A stretch of 43,865 nt of DNA from Acidobacteriaceae bacterium (GTDB taxonomy: Bacteria > Acidobacteriota > Terriglobia > Terriglobales > Acidobacteriaceae). Positions 42,804 through 43,865 of this stretch are shown here, in pieces. The stretch lies in assembly GCA_003152695.1 (NCBI GenBank), contig PMAT01000023.1:35730-79594 (forward strand), written 5' to 3'. The notes beneath the pieces are model-generated. The model did no database searches, was not told the origin of the DNA, and was given only the letters and a program-made list of their open reading frames with translations. The translations under genes were made by a program, and so were the position numbers. Numbering within the stretch: the stretch's first letter is position 1; each line of letters begins with the position of its first letter.

Positions 42804-43253
42804 CTAACCGATGGCGGCCTTGCCGAAGCCAGGGACCTGCACCATGCGGCCTTCCGGCGCATGCCAGTATTCTGCCTCCTGCACGTGTATCTTCAGCAGG
42901 ATGAGATTGGGATCGTCGAGCCCTTGGGGAAACCACGTGCTGTAGAGAGGACTCCATAGCTGCTTTGCCTTGGCATGATCGCGCAGCAACTCACAACGGC
43001 CGGCGATGGAGACATAACGTTGGCTACCGGCATCGGAATAGGCGAGATTGACACGATGCTCCGTGCGTACAGCTTCCACCTTCTCCGTATTGCTGTCGCT
43101 GAAAAACCAAATTACGCCATCGGCATCCACGGCCTGGGTCGCCATGGGGCAGCTATGCAAACTGCCATCGCTGCGGATAGTGGTCAGCATGGCAAAATCG
43201 ATGCCCTTGATCAACTCGTTTAGCTTGGCCACTGGGTCATAGGTGTGTGCCAT
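42804..43253 (-). CDS. Pyridoxamine-5'-phosphate-oxidase-fold (general stress FMN-binding) protein
   Basis: 149 aa from ATG 43253, with AAGGAG six bases upstream. The frame runs to 43349, but that part lies in the repeat element. Split-barrel FMN-binding segments are MLTTIRSDGSLHSCPMA, GVIWFFSDSNTEKVEAVRTE, VNLAYSDAGSQRYVSIAGRCEL and LILLKIHVQEAEYW, typical of the COG3871 general-stress family. It probably binds a flavin or similar cofactor. The reaction is unknown. Confidence 0.83.
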   Translation of the reverse strand: MAHTYDPVAKLNELIKGIDFAMLTTIRSDGSLHSCPMATQAVDADGVIWFFSDSNTEKVEAVRTEHRVNLAYSDAGSQRYVSIAGRCELLRDHAKAKQLWSPLYSTWFPQGLDDPNLILLKIHVQEAEYWHAPEGRMVQVPGFGKAAIG

Positions 43254-43276
43254 GTAAGCTCCTTGGTTGCTGGAAC

Positions 43277-43458
43277 GCGTTTCAAAAATCGTTGCACGCC
43301 AGACTCGTATCAGGGCACGACTTCTAGTCGTGCCGCCTCGGCCGTCCAAGATAACGGCTTTAGCCGCTGAGGACAGGGGCTAAAGCCTACACAGTTATAA
43401 ACACGCTTACGGCACGGCTGAAGCCGTGCCCTTTTACAAACCGATTCTTGAAACACGC
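43277..43458. repeat. MITE-like element, copy 2 (about 182 bp)
   Basis: Left end GCGTTTCAAAAATC (43277-43290), right end GATTCTTGAAACACGC (43443-43458). Internal hairpins are better preserved than in the copy at 20066: GGCACGACT...AGTCGTGCC (43313-43334), the CGGCTTTAGCCG block and GGCACGGCTGAAGCCGTGCC (43411-43430). It lies in the gap between the PPOX-like and SCO1 genes. Confidence 0.78.
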
Positions 43459-43482
43459 TCCACTCTAAAAGCGGTTTCAGAA

Positions 43483-43865
43483 TTACGGTGGTCCCGTGGC
43501 GGCGACGAAGTCAGCCGCCACGTCATCGGGCTTCCAATCGTTTCCAGAATATACCTTGACGACCTTTCCGTCTTTGCCGATCAGCACCGTGCGCAGCCCG
43601 TGAACAATCTGCCCGTCCATCTGGTTATAAGCCAGTCCGAAGAAGTCGGCGGCCTGGCGCACCTGTTGCGGCGAACCGCTGGCGAACTCCCAGTGGGCGA
43701 AGCCGGGATCGACACGGCCTACATAATGCTCGCCGTAGCTGCGCAGGACCGCGGGCTTGTCGTTCTCCGGATCGATGCTGATGCTGAGCAATTGCGCCTG
43801 GCTGAACGCCTTCGGATCTTTCTGCAGTTGCTGCATGACCTGGCCGAAGTTGTTGCTCATACGTA
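43483..43865 (-). CDS. SCO1/SenC-family protein, C-terminal part (cut by window edge)
   Basis: The visible 125-plus residues match the thioredoxin-fold SCO1/SenC family: MSNNFGQVMQQLQ, LLSISIDPENDKPAVLRSYG, and the conserved His in IVHGLRTVLIGKDGKVVKVY. The CxxxC copper site would lie just upstream, beyond base 43865. The Met at 43860 is probably internal (codon CGT precedes it), so no start is assigned. SCO proteins deliver copper to cytochrome oxidase or act as thiol oxidoreductases. The gene ends in TAA at 43483. Confidence 0.82.
   Translation of the reverse strand, partial: RMSNNFGQVMQQLQKDPKAFSQAQLLSISIDPENDKPAVLRSYGEHYVGRVDPGFAHWEFASGSPQQVRQAADFFGLAYNQMDGQIVHGLRTVLIGKDGKVVKVYSGNDWKPDDVAADFVAATGPP

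Noticed and set aside
1-43865. tRNA, rRNA, RNase P, SRP or tmRNA genes
   Set aside because: I looked for T-loop and other signature sequences by eye in the intergenic stretches and found none.

Overview
The window looks like a stretch of acidobacterial chromosome, most likely class Terriglobia (Korobacter/Koribacter-like). This is inferred from GC-rich coding, single LptF-LptG and DedA-rhodanese fusion genes, the style of the protein sequences, and short interspersed repeats whose ends read GTCATCCTGAGC...GTCGAAGGACC. I see no rRNA, tRNA, CRISPR array, prophage or transposase. Most of the window is ordinary housekeeping and transport DNA.

Layout. 1-2242: the 5' end of dnaX and an overlapping xerD/xerC pair, all on the minus strand. 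2333-4226: a DUF72 protein and a stand-alone LigD-type polymerase domain. 4416-8344: two overlapping M16 peptidase genes (an active subunit and a partner without the zinc motif), then a HAD phosphatase. 8376-11479: a methyltransferase and two divergent Crp/Fnr regulators. 11585-15128: a 56-residue zinc ribbon coupled to an APC permease, two small unknown genes and an amidase. 15229-19998: a Kir-type potassium channel, a MocA-like nucleotidyltransferase, a second HAD phosphatase and a GH57 glycosidase. 20356-24588: the LptF-LptG fusion followed by an MsbA-like ABC exporter. 24688-26867: an IscU/NifU-like scaffold, a BtuF-like binding protein, a free-methionine-sulfoxide-reductase-like GAF protein and a MutT Nudix hydrolase. 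26864-29728: an atypical NRAMP transporter and a soluble PRC/MgtE-N/CBS protein, separated by a nest of repeats. 30014-33382: a ferritin-like protein, a small membrane protein, a DapA-family aldolase and an anchored coiled-coil protein. 33401-40260: lepB, carA, a DNA methyltransferase, a restriction enzyme and carB in one minus-strand run. 40395-43865: a DedA-rhodanese protein, a radical SAM protein, a PPOX-fold protein and the 3' part of a SCO1/SenC gene.

Two observations stand out. First, a complete type II restriction-modification pair (a PaeR7I/XhoI-family nuclease and a beta-class methyltransferase) lies exactly between carA and carB. The methyltransferase start overlaps the carA stop, the nuclease overlaps the methyltransferase, and carB begins six bases after the nuclease stop, so a selfish or defensive system appears wired into the pyrimidine/arginine operon. 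Second, the rhodanese domain of the DedA-rhodanese protein has an in-frame TGA exactly where a conserved cysteine is expected. Fourteen bases further on is a perfect 7-bp hairpin with a G-containing loop, the position expected for a bacterial SECIS element. It is either a new selenoprotein or a single-base nonsense change.

Repeats are a third theme. There are six copies of a short element with constant ends and interchangeable palindromic cores, one of them inside a coding sequence. There are also two copies of a ~180-bp MITE-like element with TGTTTCAAGAAT terminal inverted repeats.
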